The notes below the pieces were generated by a model that saw nothing but the letters and a program-made list of their open reading frames with translations, was not told where the DNA came from and did no database searches. This document shows positions 42,078 to 51,906 of a stretch of 59,365 nt of DNA, in pieces (the stretch's first letter is position 1; each line of letters starts with the position of its first letter). This DNA is from Cerasibacillus sp036516575 (GTDB lineage: Bacteria > Bacillota > Bacilli > Bacillales > Amphibacillaceae): contig NZ_DATBTY010000064.1 in assembly GCF_036516575.1 (NCBI RefSeq), positions 1 to 59,365 on the forward strand, read 5' to 3'. A program made the position numbers and the translations under genes.

Positions 42078-43898
42078 TTACTTCACCGGTTCCTCTTCTG
42101 TAACACCGATTTGGTAAAGTCTTAAATCTGTTCCTTTATCAATTGAATAGTTAGTCACACGTTTATTAACAGGTACTAACTTCGCACGGTAAAGTGTTGG
42201 GAATACTGGAATTTCTTCAACCATAAATTCTTGCCACTCTTTATAAGCTTCTTGACGGAATTCTGCATCAAATGCATCTTCTGACAAACCTTTAGTTAGA
42301 AGCTCATCATTCTTTTCACTATGGTAACGTGGGAAGTTATAGAGCGCTTCTGGACCATATAAACCTGATGGGTCAACATCACTTGCTACACCCCATGCAC
42401 CTTGGAAAATATCAACTTTTGGATCGTCATCACCTTCGCTACCAACACGCTCATAGAACGTTTGGAACTCTTGAAGACGTCCGTCTAGTAATTGGACATT
42501 TAAGCCAATTTCTTTCCATGCTTGGATATAGTATTGTGCTAACGGTTCAGCTGTGTCGCCACCAGCCATTGAAGCGAAGTTAATAACTAATTCTTCACCG
42601 TCTGGCGTTTTACGGAATCCATCTTCGTCTCTTTCTGTATAGCCTGCTTCATCTAAGATTTTATTTGCTTTATCGGGATCGTATGTTGGCGCTTCAATTG
42701 TTTCATCATGATATGTTGGATGTGACGGTGGAATTAATGTTGTCGCATTCCAACGTAAGCCGTGATAGAACTTGTTACCTACTGCATCGTTATCAACTGC
42801 ATGCCACATTGCTTTTCTTAAGTTGACATCAGCCATTTTAGCGTTTGGATCTGGTTTAACTTGTTTCTTTTCTTTATCCCATGTTCCTAGTTTGAAACCA
42901 ATATATGTGTAAGCCATATCAACATCGCCCAAGAACTCGACGTTTTTCATATCTGCATTATCTGGATATTGGTCTGTTGGGAATTTATCTGCCATGTCGA
43001 TTGAACCATTTTCTAATTCGTTCACAACAACTTGTGGACCAACAACTTTAAGTGTTACTTTGTCTAGATTTGGCTCGCCTCTCCAGTAATCTTCAAATTT
43101 TGTATATACGACAGACTCACCTGGTACGATTTTTTCAACTTTGAAAGGTCCCATACCAATTGGATTCTTACGCACTGCATCTGATGATGACATATCTTTT
43201 ACTGGAATATCCTTGAAAATATGCTTAGGAAGTGCATAAGGCCAAATTCCACCTGATAATAGTGATGGTGTAGCTTCTTTATACGTAATTTTTAATTGTT
43301 TATCATTTAAGACTTCAATACCAGAAATCGTATCTGCTTCTCCATCGTGATATTCTACAATACCTTCAATATTTCTTAATGTTGAATCAAAACGAGGACC
43401 ATCATAATCATTATGTGCAATGACTTCGTGTGCAAATGCCCAGTCTTCTGCTTTTACCGGTTCACCGTCTTGCCATTTTACTTCATCACGAATTGTAAAT
43501 GTGAATGTTTTGTTATCTTCACTTACTTCAAATGTTGCTGCACCATCTTGTGTGTAGTTGTAACTTTCATCCATGTCAAGTAATGATTCATCCATCCATT
43601 TAATAACTTCATTATCAATTGCATCTGAATAGAAGTTAAAATTTAGCGTTCCTGCAAATGGAGAATCTGTTACAAGACCAAAAGTAAGTTCTCCACCATC
43701 AATTGGTTCCCCATCATTCGATGCATCTTTAGAGAAGTCATCGATTGAATATAGACCATCTTCTGTTTTCGTTTCTTCTTTGGCTTTATCAGAGCCTTTT
43801 TTGTCTGCATCGTCCCCGCCTTTACCACAGGCAGCAAGAGCCAGTACAAGAACGAACATTAGTGCTAAGAGCACTTTACCAAAACGTTTGTTACTCAT
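42078..43898 (-). CDS. appA: Oligopeptide ABC transporter, substrate-binding lipoprotein
   Basis: This 606-residue SBP_bac_5 family lipoprotein has a basic N-terminus, hydrophobic core and lipobox LALAAC with Cys24 as the lipidation site, then an acidic linker. Family segments include FTIRDEVKWQDGEPVKAEDW and NPIGMGPFKVEKIVPGE. It captures peptides outside the cell for the AppBC-DF transporter. It is last in the minus-strand operon, 244 bp after appC, and has its own strong site (GGAGGAAAACAAC). The gap contains a GGCCAATATTGGCC hairpin that might modulate read-through. Confidence 0.92.
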   Translation of the reverse strand: MSNKRFGKVLLALMFVLVLALAACGKGGDDADKKGSDKAKEETKTEDGLYSIDDFSKDASNDGEPIDGGELTFGLVTDSPFAGTLNFNFYSDAIDNEVIKWMDESLLDMDESYNYTQDGAATFEVSEDNKTFTFTIRDEVKWQDGEPVKAEDWAFAHEVIAHNDYDGPRFDSTLRNIEGIVEYHDGEADTISGIEVLNDKQLKITYKEATPSLLSGGIWPYALPKHIFKDIPVKDMSSSDAVRKNPIGMGPFKVEKIVPGESVVYTKFEDYWRGEPNLDKVTLKVVGPQVVVNELENGSIDMADKFPTDQYPDNADMKNVEFLGDVDMAYTYIGFKLGTWDKEKKQVKPDPNAKMADVNLRKAMWHAVDNDAVGNKFYHGLRWNATTLIPPSHPTYHDETIEAPTYDPDKANKILDEAGYTERDEDGFRKTPDGEELVINFASMAGGDTAEPLAQYYIQAWKEIGLNVQLLDGRLQEFQTFYERVGSEGDDDPKVDIFQGAWGVASDVDPSGLYGPEALYNFPRYHSEKNDELLTKGLSEDAFDAEFRQEAYKEWQEFMVEEIPVFPTLYRAKLVPVNKRVTNYSIDKGTDLRLYQIGVTEEEPVK

Positions 43899-44142
43899 GT
43901 TGTTTTCCTCCTATTTATATGATTTTTACGGTTACCCGCTTTGTATATATACACACCACTAAAATGAGTTAGGGTGGTGGTATCAGAGTCAATCCATTCT
44001 ATTTAAGGTCTCCTGTAGCGAATGGCAACTACATTCATCGACATATTAATTATTTGTAAATAACTGTGCAACATTCAAAAATCAGCTCATATTCAGAAAT
44101 TAATGCGTATAAGCGAAGGCCAATATTGGCCCTCTTTGATTC

Positions 44143-45066
44143 TTATCCTCTTCGCTGTCTTGCGTCTGTTGCGCGTTTTAATGCTTGACCGACGTTATTA
44201 ACACTTAACATTAAGAATAAAATTAACAGTGCTGCTGGTACCCAAATCCACCATCTATACTGTAATGTTTGTGGATTTGTCGCATAGCTTAGTAAGGTTC
44301 CTAAACTTGGTGTACTCTCTGGAAAACCGAAACCTAAGAAAGAGAGACCAGATTCCAATCCTATATTCGCAGCTAAATTCAAAGTCATATTAACAATAAT
44401 AATTGAACTTAAATTAGGTAAGACTTGTGTAAACATAATTTTCAAGTTGGATGATCCAAGTGTTTTTGATGCTTGGACATAATCAAGCTCTTTTTCCGCC
44501 AATGTTTTCGAGCGAATGAGCCTAGCAATCCCCATCCATAAGAATGCCGTCATAATTAAAGAGAATGTCCAGACACTGTATTTTGGCACTAACGCAACGA
44601 ATACGATAACGATCATTAAGAATGGTAAGACCATCATAAAGTCAAGGATACGCATTAAAATGTTATCAACTTGACCACCAAAATATCCTGCTGTTAGACC
44701 GTAAATAATTCCAAATACACCTGTCATCAACGTCACTAAGAATCCAATCGCTAGTGAGTTTCTCGTACCGATAATTAATTGACCGAACACATCACGGCCA
44801 CCATAATCCGTTCCGAGTATAAATTCATCTGAAGGTGGTTGATGAATGGAAAGTAAATCAACTGTTACAATTTGATCCTGATCTAAAATTAACGATACTC
44901 CAAATACAATTGTTGTAATTAAGACGATAAAAATGAGTGAAATAAGGGCGACTTTGTCACGGACAATTTCGCGCCAAAGAATCTTTAAACCTGTTGGACT
45001 CTCACTCTTTACTTGTTCATCTGGTTGTTCTATTGTTTCTGTCATTGTTGTATCATCTTTTTTCAT
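44143..45066 (-). CDS. appC: Oligopeptide ABC transporter permease (OppC/AppC type)
   Basis: This 307-residue permease has an N-terminal cytoplasmic segment, six membrane helices and the BPD_transp_1 region with the EAA loop (DYVQASKTLGSSNLKIMFTQ). LGTDYGGRDVFGQLIIGTRNS is typical of OppC proteins. It pairs with AppB to form the channel. The preceding appB stop is 30 bp upstream on the same strand. Confidence 0.92.
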   Translation of the reverse strand: MKKDDTTMTETIEQPDEQVKSESPTGLKILWREIVRDKVALISLIFIVLITTIVFGVSLILDQDQIVTVDLLSIHQPPSDEFILGTDYGGRDVFGQLIIGTRNSLAIGFLVTLMTGVFGIIYGLTAGYFGGQVDNILMRILDFMMVLPFLMIVIVFVALVPKYSVWTFSLIMTAFLWMGIARLIRSKTLAEKELDYVQASKTLGSSNLKIMFTQVLPNLSSIIIVNMTLNLAANIGLESGLSFLGFGFPESTPSLGTLLSYATNPQTLQYRWWIWVPAALLILFLMLSVNNVGQALKRATDARQRRG

Positions 45067-45096
45067 CTATGTTCACCTACCTTATACACTTTCGTT

Positions 45097-46059
45097 CTAT
45101 TTAATTCGAATTCGTGGGTCCACCAGGCTTAAAATAATATCTGATAATAATGCCCCTAAAATCGTTGCAATACCAAACAATAACGTGAGTGATGTCGCCA
45201 CACTATAATCACGTTGCACAATCGATTCTAAAAAGAGTTGGCCCATTCCCGGATAACTGAAAATACTTTCAACGAATACTGTACCACCAATTAATCCTGT
45301 AATCTCGTAACCGAAAAATGCCGCGATTGGTAATAGAGAGTTCCGTAAAATATGACGGTTATACACCCGAGATTCAGATGCTCCTTTTGCTCGAGCGGTT
45401 AAGATAAAGTCCTTCTGTTTCGTATCAATGATTTCATTTCGTAAATATTGGACTGTGCTGACAGTCGTAATAAGCGCCATTGATAGGGCAGGTAAAAACA
45501 TATGATAGATTCGGTTCATGATATATTCAAACGTTCCTGATTCTACCCCAGGCTGAACACTTCCACCTGTAGGGAACCAACCTAATGTAAAACCGAAAAA
45601 CCATAACATGACAAGTGCAAAAATAAATAGCGGTGTCGCAAAGCCGATATATGTGTAGCCTGTGATTGCTCGATCTAACCATGTATCATTGTAACGACCA
45701 CTAATTAATCCTAAAGGTATGGATATGGCGTAAATTAACACGAGCGTTAATATGGACAGCCAAACTGTATTTGCAAGGCGTTGACCAATGAGTTCTGTCA
45801 CTGGCATCTTATAGCGAAAAGATATACCTAAATCGCCCTGAAATAAATCCTTTACCCAGTTAGCATATTGGATATGCCACGGATCATTTAAACCTAGCTT
45901 TTCTCTTTGTTCTTCAATTGTTGCTGGATCAATATTTGGATCAATTAATCCTGAAAGTGCATCTCCTGGCATCATCTTTGCCATCATAAATATCAAAACA
46001 CTTAGCAAGATGACTTGAGGAATCATAATTAATATTCGACGTACCGTAAATTTCCACAT
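45097..46059 (-). CDS. appB: Oligopeptide ABC transporter permease (OppB/AppB type)
   Basis: This 320-residue protein starts MWKFTVRRILIMIPQVILL and has six membrane helices, the periplasmic-type loop GLNDPWHIQYANWVKDLFQGDLG and the EAA segment DFILTARAKGASESRVYNRH. It forms the membrane channel with AppC. It begins 6 bp after the appF stop. Confidence 0.92.
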   Translation of the reverse strand: MWKFTVRRILIMIPQVILLSVLIFMMAKMMPGDALSGLIDPNIDPATIEEQREKLGLNDPWHIQYANWVKDLFQGDLGISFRYKMPVTELIGQRLANTVWLSILTLVLIYAISIPLGLISGRYNDTWLDRAITGYTYIGFATPLFIFALVMLWFFGFTLGWFPTGGSVQPGVESGTFEYIMNRIYHMFLPALSMALITTVSTVQYLRNEIIDTKQKDFILTARAKGASESRVYNRHILRNSLLPIAAFFGYEITGLIGGTVFVESIFSYPGMGQLFLESIVQRDYSVATSLTLLFGIATILGALLSDIILSLVDPRIRIK

Positions 46060-46065
46060 AAACTA

Positions 46066-46998
46066 TCAACCTTTCTTAGGCAAAGCTACTAAATGTGTAT
46101 CAGAAATGGATTGTAAATCATATGCTAAGCCATTTTCATCAAAGTAGTCATTGAATGATTGCTCATATTCTATCTTGACTTCTTGCCTAAATTTAGCATG
46201 TTCATCACGTTTTTTAGGATCAATATCTGGAATAGCAGCTACAAGGCGCTTCGTATAAATATGTTGTGGATTATGAAAGATATCTTCTGTCATTCCTTCT
46301 TCAACATACCGTCCTTTATACATGATTCCAATCCGATTACACATATGTCGGATAACACCTAAATCATGGCTGATAAACAAATACGTTAAATCGAGTTCCT
46401 TTTGAATTTCTTGCATAAAGTTTAGAACTTGTGCTTGTACCGATACATCTAATGCGGAGACCGGCTCATCAGCAATAATTAATTTCGGTTTTAATGCAAT
46501 GGCACGGGCAATTCCAATCCGCTGCCTTTGACCACCTGAGAATTGGTGAGGATATTTCAAAATACTTTCAGGACTTAATCCGACCAATTCTAATAATTCT
46601 TGAACACGTTTCTTTTCTTCTTGACGTGACAATTTTTCAAAGTTTCGTAAAGGTTCTGCCACGATGTCCAGAACACGCTTTCTCGGATTAAGTGATGAAT
46701 AAGGATCCTGAAAAATCATTTGAACATCTTGATAATAATCTGCTTTCGCCTTTCTATAGGATGAAATATTTTTCCCTTCAAAGAATACATTTCCTGAAGT
46801 AATTTTATTCAATCCGATAATGGCACGACCTGTCGTTGTTTTTCCCGAACCTGATTCACCTACAAGACCATATGTCATCCCTTTTTCGATGGAAAATGAT
46901 ACACCATCCACCGCTTTGACATGATCGACCGTTCTTCCAAATATTCCACCTTTTATAGGGAAATGGACCTTTAAATCTTCCACTTTTAGAATTGACAT
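46066..46998 (-). CDS. appF: Oligopeptide ABC transporter ATPase (OppF/AppF type)
   Basis: This 310-residue ATPase has Walker A GESGSGKTT, Q-loop MIFQDPYSSLNPRK, signature FSGGQRQRIGIARA and Walker B LIIADEPVSALD. The C-terminal 60 residues (RQEVKIEYEQSFNDYFDENG) differ from usual OppF and lack the cysteine-rich cluster. It energises uptake together with AppD, whose stop is 15 bp upstream. Confidence 0.92.
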   Translation of the reverse strand: MSILKVEDLKVHFPIKGGIFGRTVDHVKAVDGVSFSIEKGMTYGLVGESGSGKTTTGRAIIGLNKITSGNVFFEGKNISSYRKAKADYYQDVQMIFQDPYSSLNPRKRVLDIVAEPLRNFEKLSRQEEKKRVQELLELVGLSPESILKYPHQFSGGQRQRIGIARAIALKPKLIIADEPVSALDVSVQAQVLNFMQEIQKELDLTYLFISHDLGVIRHMCNRIGIMYKGRYVEEGMTEDIFHNPQHIYTKRLVAAIPDIDPKKRDEHAKFRQEVKIEYEQSFNDYFDENGLAYDLQSISDTHLVALPKKG

Positions 46999-47013
46999 CT
47001 CGACTTTTCCTCC

Positions 47014-48009
47014 TTATTGCACTTCTTCTTCAGGGAAATGAAAGTGTTTGTAGCACGAGCAGCGTACAAAGTGTCCCGATTCAACCTCATGTAATTCGGG
47101 ATTTTCTTCATGTGCCGATTGATCAATCCACGGAATACGTGCACTGAAACGGCACCCTTTTCGGGGTAAATATTGCAATGATGGAACAATCCCTTGAATA
47201 ACGTGCAATTTCGATGATGCCTCTTTATTGTTTGGTACTGAATTTAATAATGAACGTGTATACGGATGTTGCGGATTTTCGAATAACGTATACACATCAG
47301 CAATTTCAACAATTTGTCCAGCATACATAACGGCAACACGATCTGCCATCTCGGCAACAACCCCAAGGTCGTGTGTAATCATGATAATCCCCGCGTCCAT
47401 GTCTTCCTTCAATTGTTTCATTAAATCAAGAATCTGTGATTGGATCGTCACATCAAGAGCAGTTGTCGGTTCATCTGCAATCAAAAGTTCTGGTTGATTG
47501 GCAATGGCCATCGCAATAACGACCCGCTGTCTCATTCCACCTGATAATTCATGTGGAAATTGTTCATAGACCCTTTCCGGATGTGGGATACCAACTTTTT
47601 TAAGTAATTCTACAACTCTAAGTTTTCGCTGTTCTTTAGATACACTTTTATTATGAAGTAATATCGTTTCACCAATTTGTTCACCAATAATCATTAACGG
47701 ATTTAATGCAGTTAATGGATCTTGGAAAATCATACCCATCTCTTTACCACGAATTTTACTCCATTCTGAAGGTGAGGCATTGGCGAGGTCCTGACCTTTA
47801 AACAAAATATTCCCCTCTATTTTCGCTCGGTTATGTAACCCCATAATAGAGAAGGCTAACGCACTCTTTCCACAACCAGACTCACCAACGATAGCAAGCA
47901 CTTCATTTTTATTAACATTTAGAGAAACGTCATCAACCGCAGCGTAATAATCATCTTTAATGCGGAACGACGTTTTTAAGTTTTTAATTTCTAGCAATGC
48001 TTGACTCAC
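47014..48009 (-). CDS. appD: Oligopeptide ABC transporter ATPase (OppD/AppD type)
   Basis: This 331-residue ATPase has Walker A GESGCGKSA, MIFQDPLTALNP, signature LSGGMRQRVVIAMA and LLIADEPTTALD. The C-terminus keeps the oligo_HPY region (NPQHPYTRSLLNSVPN, RKGCRFSARIPW, VRCSCYKHFHF). The start is GTG at 48009 after GAGGGGGG. It is the first gene of appD-F-B-C-A. Confidence 0.92.
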   Translation of the reverse strand: MSQALLEIKNLKTSFRIKDDYYAAVDDVSLNVNKNEVLAIVGESGCGKSALAFSIMGLHNRAKIEGNILFKGQDLANASPSEWSKIRGKEMGMIFQDPLTALNPLMIIGEQIGETILLHNKSVSKEQRKLRVVELLKKVGIPHPERVYEQFPHELSGGMRQRVVIAMAIANQPELLIADEPTTALDVTIQSQILDLMKQLKEDMDAGIIMITHDLGVVAEMADRVAVMYAGQIVEIADVYTLFENPQHPYTRSLLNSVPNNKEASSKLHVIQGIVPSLQYLPRKGCRFSARIPWIDQSAHEENPELHEVESGHFVRCSCYKHFHFPEEEVQ

Positions 48010-48512
48010 TTTCCAGTTCCCCCCTCAGATTACTGACAAAAAACTCTATTTTATGAATCTACAAATAATTTACACTACATAGCTTATTTAAAATATAGCG
48101 CAACGTATGCCACTTTTCTTATTTCCTACGCATATCATGTTAAATATTCTGTCAATTCAACCTTTATAATTGTTATGCTGTCCATTATACTATGACTTTC
48201 AAAAAATTGCACTAGTTTTTTAAATTTATATTACAAATAAATTAAGACGTTCTATTTCTTATTTTCCAACACTTTACCATTTGTTGATTTGTCTAAACAT
48301 TGTTAAATCACCGTTTTTTATAAACATCATATAAACTAGGGCTTTTTTATTGAACTAAAAACTATATTTATGAAAACGCATTCTTTATCTATTTAACGAC
48401 ACTTTCTACTATATTGCAAGAAAAAAACTATCTAATCTTGTGTTAAATTAAAACAAGAATTAGATAGTATTTTCAGTTATATATATTCTTTTTAATCATA
48501 TTAACCGACATA
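48010..48512. promoter_or_regulatory. App upstream region and MFS terminator
   Basis: This 503-bp AT-rich gap holds two supportable items. On the minus strand TATAAT (48189-48184), with a poor -35 about 17 bp away, could drive appDFBCA. At 48421-48470, ACTATCTAAT pairs with ATTAGATAGT and ends in seven T on the minus strand, terminating the MFS gene to its right. No ORF or other element was recognised. Confidence 0.5.
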
Positions 48513-50021
48513 TTAGACGTTTTTTCGTGTTAAATAAATACCGATGAAGATAGTAATAAATGCTAAACAGGCGGCAACCATAAACATACTAGAAAATCCT
48601 AACTCAAGTGTTCTAGATATTGTCGCTAATATTTCCGATTTCAAATGCGGATCTATAAGCTGCTCAACTTGTTCGATTAAAAGGCTATAGTTTTCAGTAC
48701 CTACATCAGACAGTTGAAGTTTCCCTGAGTAGCTAGTCTCTAATACATGCTCTAATCGGATGTAAGCCTTAGTTAATAATCCAGCATATAATGTAGGAAA
48801 TAGAGTAAGTCCGATTTGGCGAACGAGAGATAGTGTCCCTATTGCTGTTCCTTTATTAGCTTGTCCGGCGCTCTCCCCAACTAAAACATTTAAAGGCGCT
48901 CCTAACAAAAATCCTAACCCTATCCCAGCAAATACACTCGCTATTAAATAAGAAATAAATCCACTCACCCAGATAGGAAATGAAACGAATCCGGTTAACC
49001 CAATCACTCCGGCTATAATAAGTGTTTGTCGAGCGCCAATTTTATCTGTTAACACTCCACCAAGCCCTGCACCAATTCCTGATGCAAGTGCCATCGGGGT
49101 TAACCAGTAACCAGCTTGTTCTACAGGTACTTGTAATACTTGTTGTACGTACGCTGGGATAAAAATAATTCCTGCTAAAAAACCACCTGATAATAACCCA
49201 ATAAATAAAGTGATGCGAAATAATTGGCTTTTCAGAAGGGATGTTGGAATGATTGGTTCGTTGCCTTTTTGTTCAATGTATTTTTCGTAACGAATCAATA
49301 AAATAAAAAGAATTGTTCCTAGTACAAGATATGGCCATACACTTAGCTCACTTTCAATATTCGTTAAACCAAACATAATAGCTAATATCCCAGCGCCTAA
49401 TAAAATTGACCCAATGATATCTAATCTTCCTGCTTGTGTAGATTTTGTTTCTTGTATTTTAATGTATCCGAAGACAATTAGGAAGATAACAATCGGTATA
49501 TTAATTAAAAACATCCATTGCCATTTACCTGTGAGCTGTAGGATAACCGCTCCTAAATTGGGACCAATAACGGCCGAGAGACCGTGCATACCACCAAAGA
49601 TACCAAGTACTTTTCCCTGCTTTTCTTTTGGTAAGGTGGCGAGAATATAAGAGGTTCCAATAACGAAAATACCACCGCCACCAATCGCTTGAATGAAACG
49701 AGACAATAATAAAAAGGTGAAATTAGGGCTTAATGCGACTAATAAAGACCCGATTCCAAACAACGTAATTTCAGTTAAAAATAATCGCTTTCTTCCATAC
49801 TGATCTGACAATTTACCAATAATCGGAACGCTAATGGCAATTCCAAATGTATAAATGGTAACTGACCATGCACCCCAGGATGGCGACACATGGAAAGAAT
49901 CACTAATTGTTGTCAATGCTGTGCTAATGATTCCGTTATCCAATCCCGACATAAAAACCGCAATCGTAAATAATGTAATCGCCCATGTTTGTGATGTGAT
50001 TGCTTTCTGCTCTTCTCCCAT
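48513..50021 (-). CDS. MFS drug-efflux transporter, 14-TM DHA2 type
   Basis: This 502-residue major facilitator has about 14 membrane helices and DHA2 features: MSGLDNGIISTALTTIS (motif D1-like), GKLSDQYGRKRLFL (motif A), RFIQAIGGGGIFV (motif B) and GPNLGAVILQLTGKWQWMF (motif C). It probably exports drugs or metabolites using the proton gradient. The frame is open to 50045; AGGAGTGAGAAGT before the ATG at 50021 sets the start. It lies divergent from a second MFS gene. Confidence 0.88.
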   Translation of the reverse strand: MGEEQKAITSQTWAITLFTIAVFMSGLDNGIISTALTTISDSFHVSPSWGAWSVTIYTFGIAISVPIIGKLSDQYGRKRLFLTEITLFGIGSLLVALSPNFTFLLLSRFIQAIGGGGIFVIGTSYILATLPKEKQGKVLGIFGGMHGLSAVIGPNLGAVILQLTGKWQWMFLINIPIVIFLIVFGYIKIQETKSTQAGRLDIIGSILLGAGILAIMFGLTNIESELSVWPYLVLGTILFILLIRYEKYIEQKGNEPIIPTSLLKSQLFRITLFIGLLSGGFLAGIIFIPAYVQQVLQVPVEQAGYWLTPMALASGIGAGLGGVLTDKIGARQTLIIAGVIGLTGFVSFPIWVSGFISYLIASVFAGIGLGFLLGAPLNVLVGESAGQANKGTAIGTLSLVRQIGLTLFPTLYAGLLTKAYIRLEHVLETSYSGKLQLSDVGTENYSLLIEQVEQLIDPHLKSEILATISRTLELGFSSMFMVAACLAFITIFIGIYLTRKNV

Positions 50022-50237
50022 ACTTCTCACTCCTGTCTTGCACAACTTTCTTCCTATTAATATGTATATATGGGTTGGTATTTTTTAGCTATATTCTTTT
50101 TACTAACATATCCATTTTAACGCTTGCCATTCGTTTCACCAAATGATTACTCATTATATTAGTAAGCAGATAACTTTATTTTCTATTCTCTTCATCTATA
50201 ATAGATATTTAGAATAACGAAATATTTACGGAAAGAA

Positions 50238-51482
50238 GTGTGTATATTTATTAATTATCCAATACGAGATGTTAATCGTAACTTGGTAATCATGTGGATT
50301 GCGAATTTCTTTGTCTCAGGGAGTATGACTATGGTTCTCCCCTTCATTTCTTTGTACGTCAATTCTCTTGGGGACTTTTCCACGAGCTATGTACAAAATT
50401 GGTCAGGGTGGATTTTTGGTATTACATTTGTTACCGCCTTTATCTTTTCACCCATTTGGGGAAGATTTGGCGATAAACATGGTCGGAAGACAATCCTCGT
50501 CCTTTTTGCCCTCGGTATGAGCCTGACTGTATTTCTTATGGGATATGCCACAAACGTTTGGCAACTGTTTATTCTAAGGTTTATCATGGGAGTCTTTACT
50601 GGGTTCGTTTCGATGTCACAAGCATTGATTGCGGTCCAGACACCACAAGAAATTGCCGGACGGGTACTTGGCACATTACAAACCGGTAGTATTACCGGCG
50701 CTTTATTGGGACCTATGATTGGCGGTATTTTTGCTGATACATTTGGTTTTGCTGAGACGTTTAAGTGGACAGCTATGGCCCTACTATTATCAGCAATGAT
50801 CGTTGCTTTCGGTATCAAAGAGATGCAAGTCAAGGTCAGTAGTAAAGAAAAAGCATCCTATTCTTCTAAGGAAGTTTTATTGCATATTGTGAGACACCCT
50901 GTTTTACTTGTTGTGATGTTAATGTCTGCCGTCGTTCAGATTGCTCACTTTAGCATTCAACCAATCCTTCCACTTTATGTAGCTGAATTGAATGGTCTGC
51001 AACATATTGCTCTTTTTTCTGGTATGACATTCTCAGCTGCTGGACTCGGTAACTTATTTATGAGTCGACGTTGGGGAAAACTCGGTGATCGAATCGGTTA
51101 TATGAAAATATTAATTATTCTCCTATTCATTTCCGGACTTGTCTATTTACCAGGTGCATTTGTCACAAGTGTGTGGCAACTCATTCTGTTACGCTTTTTA
51201 CTTGGTATTTCACTTGGTGGTATCGTACCACTTAGAATTGCTTATATTCGCCAAGAAGCACCAATGGCCATGCAAGGTGAGGTACTCGGTTACAATACGA
51301 GCTTACGATTCTTCGGAAATATGGCAGGACCTGCCCTTGGTGGTATGTTGGCCGGATTCTTCGGCTTTGAGGCTGTCTTTTTTGTGACAAGTGGCATACT
51401 GATTTTAGGAGGAATCGCTACGTTAACGGTATGGTATAAATATGAATATGCGGATAATAAGTCCCATTCCTGGAGTTCTTAA
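50238..51482 (+). CDS. MFS multidrug efflux transporter, 12-TM DHA1 (MdtG-like)
   Basis: This 414-residue facilitator has 12 helices in two repeats, with GRFGDKHGRKTIL and GKLGDRIGYMKIL (motif A twice), RFIMGVFTGFVSMSQALI and GPMIGGIFADTFGFAETF. It resembles MdtG/YfkF-type exporters. The start is uncertain: GTG at 50238 after GGAAAGAA is taken, but a GTG 2 bp later is out of frame and the first ATG (50291) would remove part of helix 1. Confidence 0.85.
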   Translation: MCIFINYPIRDVNRNLVIMWIANFFVSGSMTMVLPFISLYVNSLGDFSTSYVQNWSGWIFGITFVTAFIFSPIWGRFGDKHGRKTILVLFALGMSLTVFLMGYATNVWQLFILRFIMGVFTGFVSMSQALIAVQTPQEIAGRVLGTLQTGSITGALLGPMIGGIFADTFGFAETFKWTAMALLLSAMIVAFGIKEMQVKVSSKEKASYSSKEVLLHIVRHPVLLVVMLMSAVVQIAHFSIQPILPLYVAELNGLQHIALFSGMTFSAAGLGNLFMSRRWGKLGDRIGYMKILIILLFISGLVYLPGAFVTSVWQLILLRFLLGISLGGIVPLRIAYIRQEAPMAMQGEVLGYNTSLRFFGNMAGPALGGMLAGFFGFEAVFFVTSGILILGGIATLTVWYKYEYADNKSHSWSS

Positions 51483-51508
51483 AAAGCTAGAAAGACTTTC
51501 ATCATATG

Positions 51509-51556
51509 AGGATGTCTATATGTCAGATGATTTGATATATAGACATTCTCTTTTTT
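51509..51556 (+). terminator. Terminator of the MFS gene
   Basis: AGGATGTCTATAT pairs with ATATAGACATTCT over a 14-nt loop, then CTTTTTT. Confidence 0.85.
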
Positions 51557-51807
51557 ATATGTCGTTTATTTTAGCACAACATGAGATAAAGTCTAACGCT
51601 TTTTTATTTAGCATATTTTATGATCTACGACACATATGATTGTATTAGAAGTACTGTAAATATACAAAAATATGCTATACATTAATATGTTTACCAATAT
51701 TTTTTCTAATTATATCATTAGAGCAAAAACATTATAATCATGGGATTTAATGGACTTATCTTATTTACTACTTACTTCGTATTTTTACAAATTAAGTGAA
51801 TTTTTAG

Positions 51808-51835
51808 TGGAAAAAACGTAAAATTGTTGTATAAT
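51808..51835 (+). promoter_or_regulatory. Candidate promoter of the opp operon
   Basis: TATAAT at 51830-51835 with TGGAAA 16 bp upstream, about 70 bp before the oppA start. The remainder of 51557-51807 is very AT-rich without other signals. Confidence 0.45.
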
Positions 51836-51906
51836 AGTCACAACGATGAATTGAAAGATATTTCAGTTTGTCGAAAAATTACACAAAAAGTGGGAGGGTC
51901 ATCCAT